Positions 45,001-56,104 of a DNA stretch of 64,000 nt are shown here, one piece after another. The notes beneath the pieces are model-generated. The model did no database searches and was not told the DNA's origin. It was given only the letters and a program-made list of their open reading frames with translations. Source of the DNA: Emydura subglobosa. Lineage: Eukaryota > Chordata > Testudines > Chelidae. A program made the translations under genes and the position numbers. The stretch covers positions 91,867,313-91,931,312 of the forward strand of contig ML679946.1 in the NCBI GenBank assembly GCA_007922225.1. The letters are read 5' to 3'. The stretch's first letter is position 1. Each line of letters starts with the position of its first letter.

Positions 45001-45118
45001 TAGGATTGTCAAAAGCCCTATGCTAACTCTCCTCCCATTAAACGCAAAAGGAGTTTTACCATTGCATTCAATGGGAGCAGATTTAACCCAATGCTGAAAA
45101 CTTTTGAAAATACCACCT
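45001..45118. repeat. Fold-back palindrome, whole (ggatt.tcaaaa arm)
   Basis: 'aggattgtcaaaagccctat' at the left pairs with the reverse complement of 'ctgaaaacttttgaaaatac' at the right. The inner arms 'ctcctcccatt' and 'aatgggagcag' surround 'gttttaccattgcatt'. The same arms occur at 4739 and 21065. Confidence 0.7.
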
Positions 45119-46395
45119 TGATGTGTCACACAAACAAACACCTAAAGGAGACACATTAAACAGCTAAATCAGAAATGTTTAACGTATTCCAGTATAGTTA
45201 TAACTCCACATATCTACCACAGAATTCACTGCACGTAGATACAGCATGAATAAGGCTTCTGATGTTGACATATAATTTGTTTGGGTAGGGAAAGGTTTAT
45301 ATTTTCTAAACTCTTCTTTATTTTCACATTCAACTTTTTAACAGGATTTGTCTTTGCAGCATTGTTAACAAGACTACCTATTAGCAAATGGAAAATTAAT
45401 GACTGCACCAACAAAAGAGCAAGAGGATATTACCCAAGTGTTATCTCTCATCCAATCCAAATACTTCCTCTTGCTCCATTTACTCAGAGGAATTAAGAGC
45501 AGGTGAAGTTAGAACTGTATGTTTACTGATAATATCAGGAACACACCTGAAAATAAAGTAGTGAGTGAGCAGTCTAGGCTTGACTGCCTTAAGTCTGCTG
45601 GGTATTAACCTGCTTTATCTGAAGTAAACCTGAAAAGAACCATGCCACACTTAGAAAGCCTAATATTATTAAAACATCCAGTAACCTATTGTTGTTATTA
45701 CTGCAATGCAAAGTGGAACACTGAGAACCAAAACATAACGTAGATGTATCCAAGAGTAATTTCCATTTGTTGTCCGTTATTGTATGTTAATAGGGAGACC
45801 ATTATGTTTCTCTGGCTACTGTACAGTACCTTTCACATACTGTAATTTGGCTTCTGATCGCATTTTATTGTGATACATATCAATCCCAGGTCATCTGGCT
45901 AGCTCCAAACAGGATTTGCTAAGTAATTCTACCAGGTAATTCTTATACCTTAATGAAAATAATCAATCACCGTTTTCAATGTATAGGTTGTGTTCTAGTA
46001 AGCTAACACAATTATAAATAACCAGGATCTTTTATGAAGATTTTATCAACTTGTACCATCATTTTTCCAGCAGATTAATTATCCAAATAAATATACTAAT
46101 TTTTCTTATAACATTCTTAAATGCTGTTTTGAAAATGAAGTTTGGCCTAAGCAACACTAAACTTTGATCACTATAGCAGAGCAAATGACATCAATTCTGC
46201 AATACTGATTTGCTATGCATAGATTCAAGGCTCAGTAGAATAATGGTCAATTGAAAGTATTGTGGCTAAATAGACTATGAGAACTATTCTGACTGTAAAA
46301 AGCTTGGTTTTAAAAGATTCTCAAGATAACAGGTACAGCATAGCCAACATTTCTCTCCTTCATAATCATTTACATTGAGTGAAATACTGGTAAAT
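45119..46395. other. No recognised feature; AT-rich
   Basis: No gene or repeat recognised. Confidence 0.4.
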
Positions 46396-46400
46396 GTTAT

Positions 46401-47244
46401 TGTGATGAAGTGGGAATTTTCTGTAATTTTTTTATGAATCCTGTGTGTGCCTTAGGTTCCCCTATACTTCAAATGGCTACTTAGTGGAGGTGAAGAGGAC
46501 AGTTTGCTCTCAAGGCAGGATCAGAGATATAGGTATGAATGTTGCCTAGCTGTCTGAGCCTGAACAGGTCATTGGAAAGGACTGGTCAAGGCTGACCCCA
46601 TATGAATGGGGAATCCATGAAGACAATGGCAAAGCCAATCACCAGGACATTGACACTTAGCAATCAACAACCCGGAGGAAGATGGATTCCCCCCCCCCCC
46701 CCCCTTGCAGCTGGGAAGCGGAGCAAAGATCCCAGCTTGAGAACAAAGGACTGGGAAGGTGGAGGGGGGACAAGAACAGGCTGCTGGAAGGAGTTTGCGT
46801 TCTCACCTTGGAAGTGACCAAGGAAATCAGACTGAAAGACAGATGAAGCTTGAAAAACAGGGGCCACTACAGCTTGGCTGGCCCCTGGGCTAACCAGAAT
46901 GGATCTGAGCTATGCTTTTACCTTTCTTTGTTTTCTATGCTCACCTTAGGAGGACTTCCTATGCTGAGTTCCAGCTGACTAATAAGCAATATTGTTTTGA
47001 CAACGCTGTTTGAGTGTCACTGCAAATGCTTGGTGAGGTGCATTAGTCCCTGAAGCGTGTACAAATCCCTGCCAGGAGTCTATCGCACTGTGTGAAGCAG
47101 GAGCTCTGGAGCCCCACAGGTTCAGTTAAGGAGGAGGTGAGGTAGCGTGGTCTACCCTGTGCAGGAAGCATGAGACTCCTTGGGGAATTGGCATACTGAA
47201 AGGGTTCCTCCTAGTCATTGTTTCAAAGCTGTGGACCAGTGACA
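46401..47244 (+). mobile_element. Solo LTR (844 bp) with 5-bp target duplication
   Basis: Starts TGTGATGAAG and ends CCAGTGACA. It is flanked by exact GTTAT at 46396-46400 and 47245-47249. The opening (tgtgatgaagtggg ... gtgtgtgccttaggttcccc) aligns with the opening of 50233-50970, so the two LTRs are related. A 16-base C run lies inside at 46689-46704. No internal retroviral sequence. Confidence 0.85.
46689..46704 (+). repeat. Poly-C run inside the LTR
   Basis: Sixteen consecutive C between 'gatggatt' and 'ttgcagctgg'. A homopolymer of this length is likely to be length-variable and error-prone in sequencing. Confidence 0.9.
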
Positions 47245-47249
47245 GTTAT

Positions 47250-48248
47250 AGATAACTGTAAAGTGAAAAAATGCATTAAATTAATGTTGTCAGAAATTCA
47301 TTTTGTTGTCAATCTTCAGTTCACATGTTCATACAAAGGAAGAGCAATTACTACATTCTAACTACGGATCCTCCTTGACTTTGCCTAAGTCAGTTGTTCC
47401 TTGTGCTATATATATTAGCACTTAGTTAAAATACCTCTTAGAATATCTTCATGTGCTGAAATGTGCCCTTTTTCATTGACACAATATTTTCATCATGCTG
47501 TTTTTAAATTAAGAAATGACAGACACACACTGTCCAGTACAATGTATCCCGTGTCACTGTTCAAGTTTAAGGCAGTCAGTACCAGTTGCTAACACATACC
47601 ATTCAAACCCAACTTAGGTATCTGACAGGCAAAACATGCTTTATTTGACATATAAACAATTGGCGACTATGAGAACCACAAACATGAAATGTTAATGACT
47701 GTAAAAAAGTCAAATATTGATTGGAATAGTTCTTGTATGTACTTTAAACACAAAGAGTTCCCAAACTAGTGTATTTTTGTGCAGGAAAAAAAAGCAAGCA
47801 AACATTGTAAAGAGAAGAGCAAACCTAGTTTTTATGGGTTGAGTGATATAAGTAAAGATAGACAAGTCATAAAATACCCGGACTTTTAGGTACACAGTGA
47901 TATTATTACCAGCATAAATATCCTTTGTGTAGGAAACAATTCAATCAGTGTTAAGTATCTGCTGTCCATATTTTGAAGGCACTTATGTATCAGGTAGATT
48001 TTTTTAAAAGGGTCTCTTGCACAATCATATTTAAATCAATCAAGCCCTCAATTTTCTGGTTTTATAATTTATGTAAACATGTGCAGGGATATACACAATC
48101 ACCTACATCTTTTTCTAATGTACAGTGTTTATATTCTAACGAACTAATGATTGAGTTGTTCAGAATGAATAAAATACTCTCCTTAAAAGATCCTATTCAT
48201 TGTACAATTAACATATCTTCTACTGAAACAATATTAACGTCACAGTGA
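47250..48248. other. No recognised feature; AT-rich
   Basis: Nothing identifiable. Confidence 0.4.
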
Positions 48249-48328
48249 TAGATCCTCAGATAGTGTCAATTATATTAGCTCCTTCCACTTCCATGGAGCT
48301 GTGGCAGTCTACACCAGCTGAGGATCTG
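48249..48328. repeat. Fold-back palindrome (gatcctcag arm)
   Basis: 'agatcctcagatagtgtcaa' pairs with the reverse complement of the right end, 'agatcctcagctggtgtaga'. The inner blocks 'tagctccttccact' and 'tccatggagct' close the hairpin. Same family as the half copy at 7432. Confidence 0.7.
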
Positions 48329-49850
48329 CCCCCATGTTTAGCATATTCTGGCCTATATCATACCTTCCTGTGGGAAAGGTATTGCAGGGATGGAGAGGGT
48401 CCAGAGACATGCATGAGATTCCACACATGGAGATTCCTTTGCAAATTTCCATCAGGGGTTGGAGCTTAAAGGCAGGGGCCCAGGGATTTAGTGATTCTGC
48501 AGCTGAAGAATTTGCTGGGGAATTCACTCCCTCACCACTTTCATTTAAACAAAACATATTTCTAGCTGATATGGTTGCAGACAACCTTGAAAATGTGAAA
48601 CTAGGCTAAGCCAATGCAGTGTTGCCTGCCTGAGTCTGTAATTAGCCTGAAACAATAGCTCAGTGAGGTGTGAACTGCCCCAGTCATCTCAGTCACAGAC
48701 ATGTGGACCTCACAGCTCCATGCCACATGATTTGGCATTTTTTCCAGGATACCATGGAATTGAGAATTTCTGCTGCAGAATTCACCATTTTGCTGCAATC
48801 AGGTGCCTCACATTTTGTTTTCTATCTTCCTGCCCTGATGGGACCTGCCTGCAGCTGCCTCTTGGTTCCCCACAGGTGGGAATTAATTACCCTTTCCCCT
48901 GAAGACTATACTTCTTTAGAAGACATGCTGCCATTGGCTACTCCTTCCATACAGTGCAGCAGCAGCCACGGAGAGGATACATGAAGTCTTGCTTGGATAT
49001 CCACAGGGATCTGCAAGGGATCAAACTGAGCACTGAAGCTGTGGCTTGACTTTGCCCCTTGCCACCACAGACCCTGCACTACTCCTACATTTTCACAGGC
49101 TATAAGAACTCAGGCCAAGAGGCTTTTGTAGGGTTCCATGGTAGAAGGAACATGCCACAGAGCTGGCACATGCTTTTCCTATACCTGGCCCCCTTGTGGT
49201 GTCAGAACAAAAATGAACTCAGGTGGAGTGGGCATCATGCGAAATACAGTAGAGAGGTGAAAGAGTTACATGTTACAAGCATTCTGATTTTGCTAGACAT
49301 TTATCCCTTGCTACAATGGCCTCAAGCATTTCCCCTGACATGTCTCATAAAAACTGCACCTTTGCAGTGTTGTTTGTGTTACTTGAATGTTATTCTTTTT
49401 TTTTTTTTCAACTTGGGCACATTTTGATTTTATCACCCGTTGGGGAGTGCATCTGTTAAAAAAGCATCATTAAAAATTCAAGTTTTAAATGATCACAAGT
49501 AATTTTGCGGGATATTCCTTAGAATCCCATTTCTGTTTTGCAAGAAAGACTCCCCCTTGCTCTTCCGAGTATAAATATGTATCACTGCCTCATGATTTCC
49601 ACCCGAATTAGTGAGTTACTGTGCATCAGGATTTTCTGTATTCTTCTGCAGCAAGCATGACATGACACTAATCCTGTATAACTTACATTTTCCAGGCTTG
49701 ATACAAGGGAGAACTAGTCTGACTTAGCAATTCTTTTCTATGCCCCACTCTCAGCAGACTGAGCGCAGGTGGCTGGCCTGTCAAACAGCAAGAGAGGACA
49801 CTGGAGTGAATGTAAGAATTTAGTAGGCAGTTAAGTTGCATATTTTGCTG
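48329..49850. other. No recognised feature
   Basis: Several overlapping frames near 48.3-49.4 kb lack any domain. A T run lies at 49397-49409. Confidence 0.4.
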
Positions 49851-49923
49851 AGGGCTTGACCCTGCGTCACTGAGGTCAATGGGATCTTTGCTATAGACTT
49901 TGATGGGAGCAGAAACAAGCCCT
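49851..49923. repeat. Fold-back palindrome (agggcttg arm)
   Basis: 'agggcttgaccctgcgtcac' pairs with the reverse complement of the right end, 'agggcttgtttctgctccca'. Centre 'ctttgctatagacttt'. Confidence 0.6.
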
Positions 49924-50232
49924 AAGACATTAGAAAGGAACTGGCAGGACGTAGCTCAGGCAATTCTTGTGCCTTCAAACCAATTCTGTCTCACCACAAA
50001 CACAAAATATTCACTCACCATGGAAAGATTCACCCGGACTCCCTTGGAGTCAGAACTGCATTGGTTCTGCTGCATGTGTGGCGGGGGACAGGAATCATGG
50101 CGTCTGCACTTCCTGTGAAATACCGAGCTCAGTTCTGCTGGGGTCCCAGGATCTGGGTTGGCTTAGGCCAGGAGATCTACACCTGTGAGAGAGAACTTCC
50201 TGCTCAGCTACTCAGCCCAGGTATTAGGCGGG

Positions 50233-50970
50233 TGTGACAAAGTGGAGGTGCTCGTAAGGTTTTCTCTGAGTGCTGTGCATGTGTCTTAGTGTCCCCTATG
50301 TGTTACTCATGTATTTCGGTGATGGGACCAGGGTGTGTGATCATGGCAGAGACCACTAGAGGGTGGCTGGGCCTTCCCCAGTCACATGTACGCAGACAAT
50401 AGCCAGGACCCCTTTGCCTTGGGTCAACCGGCTGTGACAGGTGGTAACAGATCACGGCAGGTTGAAACAAGGCGGGGTGGCCACCTTGCCCGGTAAAGAG
50501 ACAAAGGATTGGGGAGGGGTAAGAGGGTGTGTCTGGGGGGGACTGGTTGGAAGAGTCAGTCCCCCGTAAGGGGTTGCAGGGAGCAGAGCCTAAGAATGTG
50601 GGCTCTGGGACTCCCCAGTTGGTCGCTGCTGTAACTTTTGATTCATTCGCTAACAATGTCTTGCTACGCTGTGCTCCTGAGAACTAATAAACCCTTCTGG
50701 CTTCCACGCTGGCTGTGAATTGTTTCTGACTGCAAGGCGGGGTGCATGGCCCCTTTGGGGGCATGTAAGAGCTCCCCAGGGTCCCATCCAGGGGGATTCA
50801 CTGCGTTGAGCTCAGGCAGAGCAGGGGCGCTGAACGCTCCGAGGTCAGATTCAGGAGGTGGCTGCACTGGTGTGTGAAGACCAGGGGCGGGCCAGACTCC
50901 GAGCACTAGAGTCCTGACTGGCTTCTCCCTGAGTGGTTCCAGAACCCTGTCCCTGTGGGACTCCGTCACA
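50233..50970 (+). mobile_element. Probable solo LTR (738 bp)
   Basis: Starts TGTGACAAAG and ends CTCCGTCACA, so the termini are a 6-base inverted repeat (TGTGAC/GTCACA). AATAAA at 50686-50691 is followed by ~280 bp, giving a left-to-right reading. The opening aligns with 46401. The flanks GCGGG and GCAAG agree at only three of five bases, so the target duplication is eroded or absent. Confidence 0.7.
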
Positions 50971-51289
50971 GCAAGGGATCTGCTTCACAATATAAAATTG
51001 TCAATATAAGGGTGTTGAAGGCAAAGCAACACAATCAAAATGGACCTCAGATTCCTGTATGATTCCATCATCTCTAACCACAGATGGTAATAAATAATCT
51101 CTCACCACAACTGGAACAGCAACTCATGATAAGAAATGAGTTGTAATCATCTCAAAGTGCCCTGATCAGCTTACAGCAGCTGGAAAGTGTCCCATCATGC
51201 AGTCGAAATTCAAACAAGCCTCGAAAAGTTTCCTTTTGCAATGTTGTTCCCAATTCCTTGATCACCCAAAGCAAACTGATCATCCTGAC

Positions 51290-54200
51290 AGGCAGATTGT
51301 TCCAGTTGCTCGAGAGCTTGAAAGATATTGAATAGACATTGCAGTGCTGAGCAAGATGCAACTTGCCGAAGAGGGGCAATCGATTGAGGAGAGTGCTGGG
51401 TACCCTTTTTTCTTGAAACGATGCCCACAAAATGAGCCACACGATTGTAAAGTCAGCTTTGCAATCAGAAAGAATCTTGTCTTTTGCTTGAGTCTTATAC
51501 TCATTGGTATAAACAACAGACTGATCAAGCTCCAACTGCCCCTGAGAGGTGGATGTTACGCTTCACTAATCAGTGCTTATGTGCTGACAATGTCTAACTC
51601 TGATGAGGGTAAGGAGCAATTTTTACTCCATACTAAATTACCTGATCTGATTGACTCCCCATGAAGACAAGTTGATTATTTTAGGTGAATTTAATGCTCC
51701 TGTTTGCCGTGATGATTCCACATGCCATGGCATACTTGGCGAACATGGCGTTGGGAAGATGAACAGCAATGGCCTATTTCTGCTGACAACATGTGTCGAG
51801 CACCCTCTAATTATTGCCAACACTGTCTTCCGACTTCCGGACAAATACAGAATGACCTGGATGAATCCTCCCTCACATCACTGGCATCTGATCGACCATG
51901 TGATGCTCTGACAGCATGACCTACAAGATGTGTGCATAACTAGGTGTCTTGGGGTGTATGTACCCCCAGGCTGGCCCAGCAACCATGGAGTTAATACCGG
52001 CACTGCCAACCAGTGCTGATTAGCAGCCTCACAGCATCTGGGAAGATAAAAGGACCAGGAAGCAGAGGGGTGGGACAGCTACCAGAGGAACATGAAGGCT
52101 GAAGAAGGGAACTCCTGCCAGCAAGCTGCTGAAAGCTGCCCAGGGACAGCACCCTCGGAGTGGAGATTCAGACCAGCCGGGACAGATAGGAAGGGGCTCA
52201 GGGCATGGCTGGAGTCATCGAACACTGATTCAGTTTGTCTAGATTAAGAGATTCCTGATCTGAAACCTAGTGGAGTGGGTGGGCCTAGGTTTCCCTACGA
52301 ACCCCCTGAGGGACTTTAGAACAGAGGAGTTTTTCAGAGTCCCGGGCACCAGGAATTGACTGACAGCCCCACCAGATTGAGTGGACTCAGGTGCAGTGCT
52401 CTGCCTAGCCAGAGGGAGCACTGTTGCATTGACACACCAGGTCACATTTGGATATTAGATGAGCTGATTGTTGGACTGACCATCAACTTGTTCAGTCAAG
52501 GCTTTGCCTCTTTATTTGGCTGAAAATGCGTAAAAGCCAAGCAATTAAGCATGTAAATATTTCCTGCCTGAAAGATATGGCAATTGCCAAACAATTTTCA
52601 ACACAGCTAACTACTGTTTTAGAAACTCTTCCAATGACCAGTGATAATGTACTTGCTGAATGGGTATCCCTATGTGACACAATCTATAATACCATTATGG
52701 ATTGTGTTGGGTATACGAAACACTATCATTCAGACTGGTTCAATGATAATGATCTTGAAATATCGAATCTCCTTGATGTCAAGCGACAAGCGCATGCAGC
52801 ACTCTTAGCTATCCCATTCTCTCTGTGTCAGAAAAGGCCAGGTGTAGGGCAGCTTGCAAAATGCTCCAATGCGAATTTTGCCAAATGCGAAGTATGTGGT
52901 TTGACCATAAAGTGAATGAACTATAGGCCCTTGCAGATAAACATGACTCAAAAGGTTTCTATGAGGCAGTTAAAGCTGTGTATAGCCCTACCCAATCTGC
53001 CTTGACACCACTAACAAGTGCTGGTGAGTCTCTCATCATAGAACACACTGCCATCCACCATCAGTGGCATGAACATTTTAGGGAACTAGTTTATCGCTTA
53101 TCTACTGTTTCTGATGAGTCACTGGATAATGTGCACAAATTGCCCACATTTAATGCACTTGCCAATCAACCCACTTGAGCCCAGGTGTTGAAGGTTGTTC
53201 AAGTAATGAAAAATAACAAATCTCATAGTCCTGATGCCATTCCCACTGAAATTTTCAGACATGGAGGAAATCTTTCCATTGACAGGCATTTTGAATTTTT
53301 CTTACAAGTCTGGTTTCAAAAAATCATACCACAACAACTGAAAGATGCTAACATTGTCATTGTCTATAAGCAGTTATAGACCACAGTATCATGGCTATTA
53401 CTGTGCTATTTCTTTACTCTCTATGGCCAGCAACATTCTTGCACGGATCCTCTTGAACCAATTCCTGACCCAAATCAACAACAACATTCTATCTGAGTCA
53501 CAGTGTGGCTTTTATGCTCAGTGGAGCACTGTTGACATGATTTTCATCTTCCTACAATTACAGGGAAAATGTAGCAAGCAGCACCAACCTTTGTACATCA
53601 TTTTTCTCTAACCAAGACATCTGACATGGTCAACCACACTGCTCTCTGGAAGTCTGACTGTCTAGACAAATTTATTAACATCATTTGGCAATTACATGAA
53701 GACATGGCTGGAAGAGTTAGCGCTGATGATTATCTACAGACACATTTCCATCCATGTACAGGGTGAAGCCAGGATGTATCCTTGCTCCTAGTCTTTTTGG
53801 TCTATTTTTTGCTGTAATATTGGAGGAAGCCCTTTGTGACTCTTTAAATGGCGTCTTTATACTCTTCCACACTGATAAGCTCTTCAGACTTTTCCATCTA
53901 TGTGTGAACACTGAAGTGATAGAAGTGTTGATCCCGAAACTGCTCTATGCCAATGATTGTGCCTAGGTGGCACACGGAAACAGCACCACAGGACATTACA
54001 AACTGCTTTGCTGCAGTCGCCAGTAACTTTCGCTTCTCCATCAGCCAAACAAAAACTGAGATTATGTACTCCCCAACAACTTTACCAAGACCCGTCATTA
54101 TGCTTGGAAAGTACCATGCTCCAAGCCATCAATCAGTTTACTTATCTTGGCAGCATATTGACCAACAAAGCAACAATTGATCACAAAATGAATGCTCAAT

Positions 54201-54870
54201 TAAGAAAACCAGTGCTGCATGTGGCGACCTCTGAAAGCAACATAAAATCTGTCGACAGCCAAAAATCAAAGTCTATTATGCTGTTGTCCTCAGAACAGGT
54301 GTGAAACATGGACCTATAATCAATGGCACATTTAAAAGCTTGACAATTTTTATTTCTGATACTTACAACAATTGTTGGGCATCAAATGGCAGGACCAGGT
54401 TACCAACACAGAAATCCTGGAGAAAGCTGGTTCGGTTGGCATCAAGGCTCATTCGATCTGCACCCAGTTGAGATGGACTGGCCGTGTAATTGATATGCCT
54501 GAGACCCATTTATCAAAACAAGTCTTATATTCTGAATTAAGCTCCGGCAGTTGTAACTGTGGAGGGCAGATGAAACTCTTCAAAACACCTTGAAATAAAA
54601 TCTGTGTAAAACAAACATTCTGACTTGATCTTTGAGCAACTGGTGACTGATCATTTTGCAGGAAGCCACACTGTAAGGGTGGTTGTCTACAACTTTGAGA
54701 AGAGTTGTGTTGAACAGCTGGAAACACAGCTCCAGACTTAGAAACAATGGGCAGCTCAATCAATACAACTAGGCAAATGACTCTATGGCCAGTGCGGTAA
54801 ATGTTGTTCTTTGAATTGGTCTATGGAGTCACACGAAGACACATTAGTACTTCATCGACTTCATCCTCGA
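51290..54870 (+). pseudogene. LINE endonuclease/reverse-transcriptase ORF, decayed
   Basis: Endonuclease: 'IDIAVLSKMQLAEEGQ' (about 51330-51375, where family members have ALSETR, so the catalytic Glu region is altered). Then 'DKLIILGEFNAPVCRDDSTC' and 'HGVGKMNSNGLFLLTTCVEH' (51665-51805), 'WMNPPSHHWHLIDHVML' (51860-51910). After the LTR: 'ADCWTDHQLVQSRL' (52460-52503), the conserved TDH. RT: 'SQCGFYAQWSTVDMIFIFLQ' (53495-53555), 'VKPGCILAPSLFGLFFAVIL' (53760-53820), the active-site box 'LLYANDCA' (53940-53965) in place of the usual F/YADD, so one catalytic Asp reads Asn. Then 'NQFTYLGSILTNKATIDH' (54130-54185) and 'LLGIKWQDQVTNTEILEKAG' (54373-54430). The tail has 'QCGKCCSLNWSMESHEDT' (54790-54845). 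Many stops and frameshifts; dead. Confidence 0.75.
51945..52436 (+). mobile_element. Solo LTR (492 bp) inside the LINE
   Basis: Starts TGTCTTGGGG and ends TTGACACA. The flanks CTAGG (51940-51944) and CCAGG (52437-52441) match at four of five bases. Removing it rejoins the LINE coding text from the 'QDVCITR' part to 'ADCWTDH'. A TATA-like gataaaagg lies at 52045-52053. Different family from 46401/50233. Confidence 0.75.
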
Positions 54871-54910
54871 AATGGAGGTGACTAGCATCATCACCAAAGT
54901 GCCCAGAAAC

Positions 54911-55362
54911 CTCAGTAAGGATCGGGACCCCATTGTACTAGGCAATATGCAAATACATAGCAAAAGACAGTTCTTGCCCAGAACAGTTTATCTGCAATTC
55001 CTATGGAGAAGGCAGAAATTCCTACTTGCAGCATGGAAATAATCTGGAGACGTCTTGCCTTGAGATGAGATACAGTTCAAAAAGGGACATTCTTCCCCGT
55101 TGGGGAGCATGTTTTGTTGAGAACTGCATCATTTGTGTTTGCCACAAAATTGGGCAAAGCTTAATTTTACAATACACTAGATTTGCAGAACTACTGTAGT
55201 ATTTATTTACTTATAAGAACTATAGAATGTGTCATGTTTCAATGGAAAAATAGCAATGCTCTGGGGAAACAGCAGATATATCACTGCCAGAGATTCTAGC
55301 AATAAGTCATTTTCACATCTTCATGGATGTTTCTCTGAATATCATGGCATTAAAGACTTGAA
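54911..55362. other. No recognised feature
   Basis: Nothing identifiable. Confidence 0.4.
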
Positions 55363-55427
55363 TGAAATCCTGGCCCCCTTAAAGTAAAGGGATTTTTGCC
55401 ATTGATTTCAATGGGGCCAGGATTTCA
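55363..55427. repeat. Fold-back palindrome, near-perfect (tgaaatcc arm)
   Basis: 'tgaaatcctggcccccttaa' and the reverse complement of the right end, 'tgaaatcctggccccattga', pair over about 28 bases. Right half centre 'ccattgatttcaatggg'. Closest relative in the window is 38734-38807. Confidence 0.8.
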
Positions 55428-56104
55428 CCTTTAAAATTCAGCAGCCCTAATTAACCGAAAAAGTAATGATAATGGGTATGAAATGGCTAACAAATAGAAG
55501 ATTTCTAACTATTGCTATTTGGTGGAAGCAGTTTGACTGCTGCAAAAATCCAGTCTGATCATATTTATCTTGTTGTCTTTCCAGGTGGAAAAACCACTAT
55601 GTTCACTGTTAGTTGGTGAGTCAGGACCTCAAGAAATGTTGTAGGCAAATTAGAGAAGAATCAACTGGAATTGAATAGAAGATCTTGTATCAGCCTTGAG
55701 AATTAATATGATATTTTAACAGAGTTTTTATCCTTCACCTTTCCCAGGAGTGTGAAACTACACCCAACAGAGCACCCAACAGAACGTCCTTGAATATCAC
55801 AGTAGTCACTAGAATGAACCAAAAAGAAGTGGCTCAGAAAGACTAAGTACCACTTCACTCATGCAAGAACTAAAGATTACCTATAAGACAGATATATTAG
55901 TTGGAGTCAAGCTCCCATTCATTTCACATACAAGAAAGATTCATGTCATGTCATTCTGGGACCTCTTTATATTCTTTGTCATACGCATGATAGATGGATT
56001 GGCTGCTTTATATATTGTGCCACTTATCACGACACTCTGCTGATTCTCAGCATGCAATAATCAACTTTCTTGCCATAATAATTCTCTCTCTGTAGCCTTA
56101 TTAA
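55428..56104. other. No recognised feature
   Basis: Nothing identifiable. Confidence 0.4.

Larger units (their letters stand above)
51180..54910 (+). mobile_element. CFDP2-like non-LTR retrotransposon, split by a solo LTR
   Basis: Carries an apurinic-type endonuclease, an RT domain and a C-terminal Cys/His motif in sense order, with an LTR at 51945-52436 between endonuclease motifs. The precise 5' start is unclear. The 3' limit is taken where the C-terminal similarity ends ('ctagcatcatcacc'). The clade (RTE-related or another) needs phylogeny. Confidence 0.75.

Noticed and set aside
46401..50970. A complete provirus bounded by the LTRs at 46.4 and 50.2 kb
   Set aside because: The interval has no gag, pol or env text, the LTR lengths differ, and the first LTR has its own exact 5-bp duplication.
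52526..52915. 129-codon frame as a separate gene
   Set aside because: It continues the LINE endonuclease-to-RT linker after the inserted LTR, and is a fragment of that pseudogene.
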